In this document: piece after piece, positions 63,069-64,000 of the stretch
Layout: every line of letters starts with the position of its first letter
Position numbering within the stretch: the stretch's first letter is position 1
Assembly (NCBI RefSeq): GCF_041260155.1
Contig: NC_091929.1
Location: 40,092,244-40,156,243 of the forward strand
DNA length: 64,000 bases
Source of the DNA: Ptychodera flava
Taxonomy: Eukaryota; Hemichordata; Enteropneusta; Ptychoderidae
Reading direction: 5' to 3'
Program-made: the position numbers and the translations under genes
Notes under the pieces: model-generated
The model's input: only the letters and a program-made list of their open reading frames with translations
What the model was told of the DNA's origin: nothing
Database searches by the model: none

Positions 63069-63877
63069 TTACAATTCGTTTTCAGGGCTACAACTCTGTA
63101 CCTCCTTATTAACGGTCTCTGAAATATCACCGGCGACACCAGACGCGGCTATGCTGACATCGATACAAGTTGGACTTTCTGCAGTGTTCGTAGGCAGTCC
63201 GCCCATTTGAACTAAGACTGTCTGTGTAGAGTTCTGCCTTTTACAGCAGTATAATTTCCACAATTTTCTCTTGATGGCGCGTTTCAGGTCTCTGTTTCCA
63301 TATGAGTACACAATAGGGTTAATCAAGGCGGACAGGTATGCAAAAATGCTTAGGTGAAGATGAAGATGATATGTGCGAGCGATGCCATCTTCATCCAAGT
63401 TATCCCAGTGAAATGCTATTTTGCGTATCTCACAGACGATAGCAAAAGGCAGCCAAAATATATAAGTGATTATGACCAACACGAATAAAGTTTTCGTAAT
63501 TCGAAAGTTTTTGCGCTGGTTGCGATTACTGTTCGGTTCATTCTGGTCAGCGGAGACTGTTGTTGCTTCTATTCTCTTCATTTGTCGGTTAGCAGCGGCC
63601 AGAGTGATGCAGAAAATCACGGAGACGAAAGTCAAGGTCGGAATAATCACTACGAATATTACAACCATGCTGTATTCGACCGTTGTGATGAGAACCGGTT
63701 CGCAACGAATCAATTCAGTTTCGTCATCGATGTTGTTCCAGCCCATAGCTGGCGCAAAACCGTAAAGAACGGCAAAGATCCACTGGGTGGCGATGATTAT
63801 GGCCGTGAACTTTCCAGTGACAATTGATTGGTATCTTAGAGGCCATTTAATCGCCACGCAACGGTCTACTGTCAAAC
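63069..63877 (-). CDS. Class A (rhodopsin-like) GPCR, last exon, adenosine-receptor-like; partial
   Basis: Seven-transmembrane receptor of the plasma membrane; ligand unknown. The exon encodes ~268 residues from the end of TM3 to the C-terminus. Visible motifs: LTVDRCVAIKWPLRY (DRC in place of DRY), TM4 with a conserved Trp, ECL2 entry PAMGWNN, TM5 leading to LAAANRQMKRIE, TM6 IFWLPF, TM7 INPIVYSY (NPxxY), helix 8 NRDLKRAIKRK, then a CC palmitoylation-type pair. GWN and the AAxRQxKxxE segment resemble adenosine receptors and their MECA relatives. The 5' end is a splice acceptor (TTTTTTCCACCACAAG, minus strand); the exon starts in phase 1 just before TVDR, a common GPCR intron site. Earlier exons (N-terminus, TM1-TM3) lie beyond the window edge. 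The frame is intact, unlike the tail fragment at 49199-49443. Confidence 0.9.
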
Positions 63878-64000
63878 CTTGTGGTGGAAAAAAGAAGTAG
63901 AAAACCATAAGAACAGAACGTTGTTTCACTAAGCATTATTGAACAAGAATTTGATGTGAGTATCTGTGAGTCACATAGGCGTCTGACATTTCTTCAAACA

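Larger units (their letters stand above)
49531..63256 (+). repeat. Tandem duplication, unit B
   Basis: Collinear second copy of unit A. It has its own insertions at 53347-55098 and 59815-60035, and about 2 kb of unmatched sequence at 60.9-62.9 kb before homology resumes at the GPCR 3' flank. Many single-base and short indels distinguish the copies. Confidence 0.9.

Overview
This is an intron-rich, AT-rich, repeat-dense animal genome window. Three things argue for a metazoan: a spliced four-transmembrane CD20/MS4A-like gene present twice in tandem, a spliced rhodopsin-like (class A) GPCR exon, and a mixed eukaryotic transposon load (non-LTR retrotransposon, Merlin, hAT-like, TTAA MITE, Helentron-like, tRNA-type SINE). 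An invertebrate deuterostome (hemichordate, cephalochordate or echinoderm) is my best guess, but it is inference only; no diagnostic species marker is visible. Most long open frames here are shadows of microsatellites or mobile elements.

Layout. 1-6 kb: nested elements with internal ~150-bp tandem repeats (Helentron-like), a tRNA-like SINE, a long TATG array and a TTAA-flanked MITE. 6-16 kb: dead LINE reverse transcriptases, one nested inside a 3-kb TIR element; a neighbouring hAT-like element with perfect 8-bp target duplications; and a TIR element with G/C-tract interior. 17.0-18.3 kb: a satellite with hierarchical 69/168-bp periodicity. 18.9-19.5 kb: a broken Merlin (IS1595-like) transposase. 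19.9-20.7 kb: a short telomere-like motif, a 150-bp palindrome and a TA array. 21.2-24.8 and 27.7-33.1 kb: two copies of a block made of ~500-bp tandem units carrying the same nested TIR element.

35.9-64 kb is the gene-bearing part: a tandem duplication of a ~13.5-kb unit. Each unit carries one MS4A-like gene (seven inferred exons) followed by the 3' end of an adenosine-receptor-like GPCR on the opposite strand. In the first unit only the GPCR C-tail remains, because the duplication junction falls inside that coding sequence. In the second unit the whole last exon is intact and the gene continues beyond the window. Both MS4A-like copies have single-base frameshifts, at different positions and mainly in homopolymers, so each is either a young pseudogene or carries consensus errors. 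Comparing the two units gives clean empty sites for five insertions and lets element ends and several target duplications be read directly.

No operon-like or pathway-level gene set is present. The only biology that can be assigned is membrane signalling (MS4A-like protein and GPCR). The unusual content lies in the repeat architecture and the duplication history.
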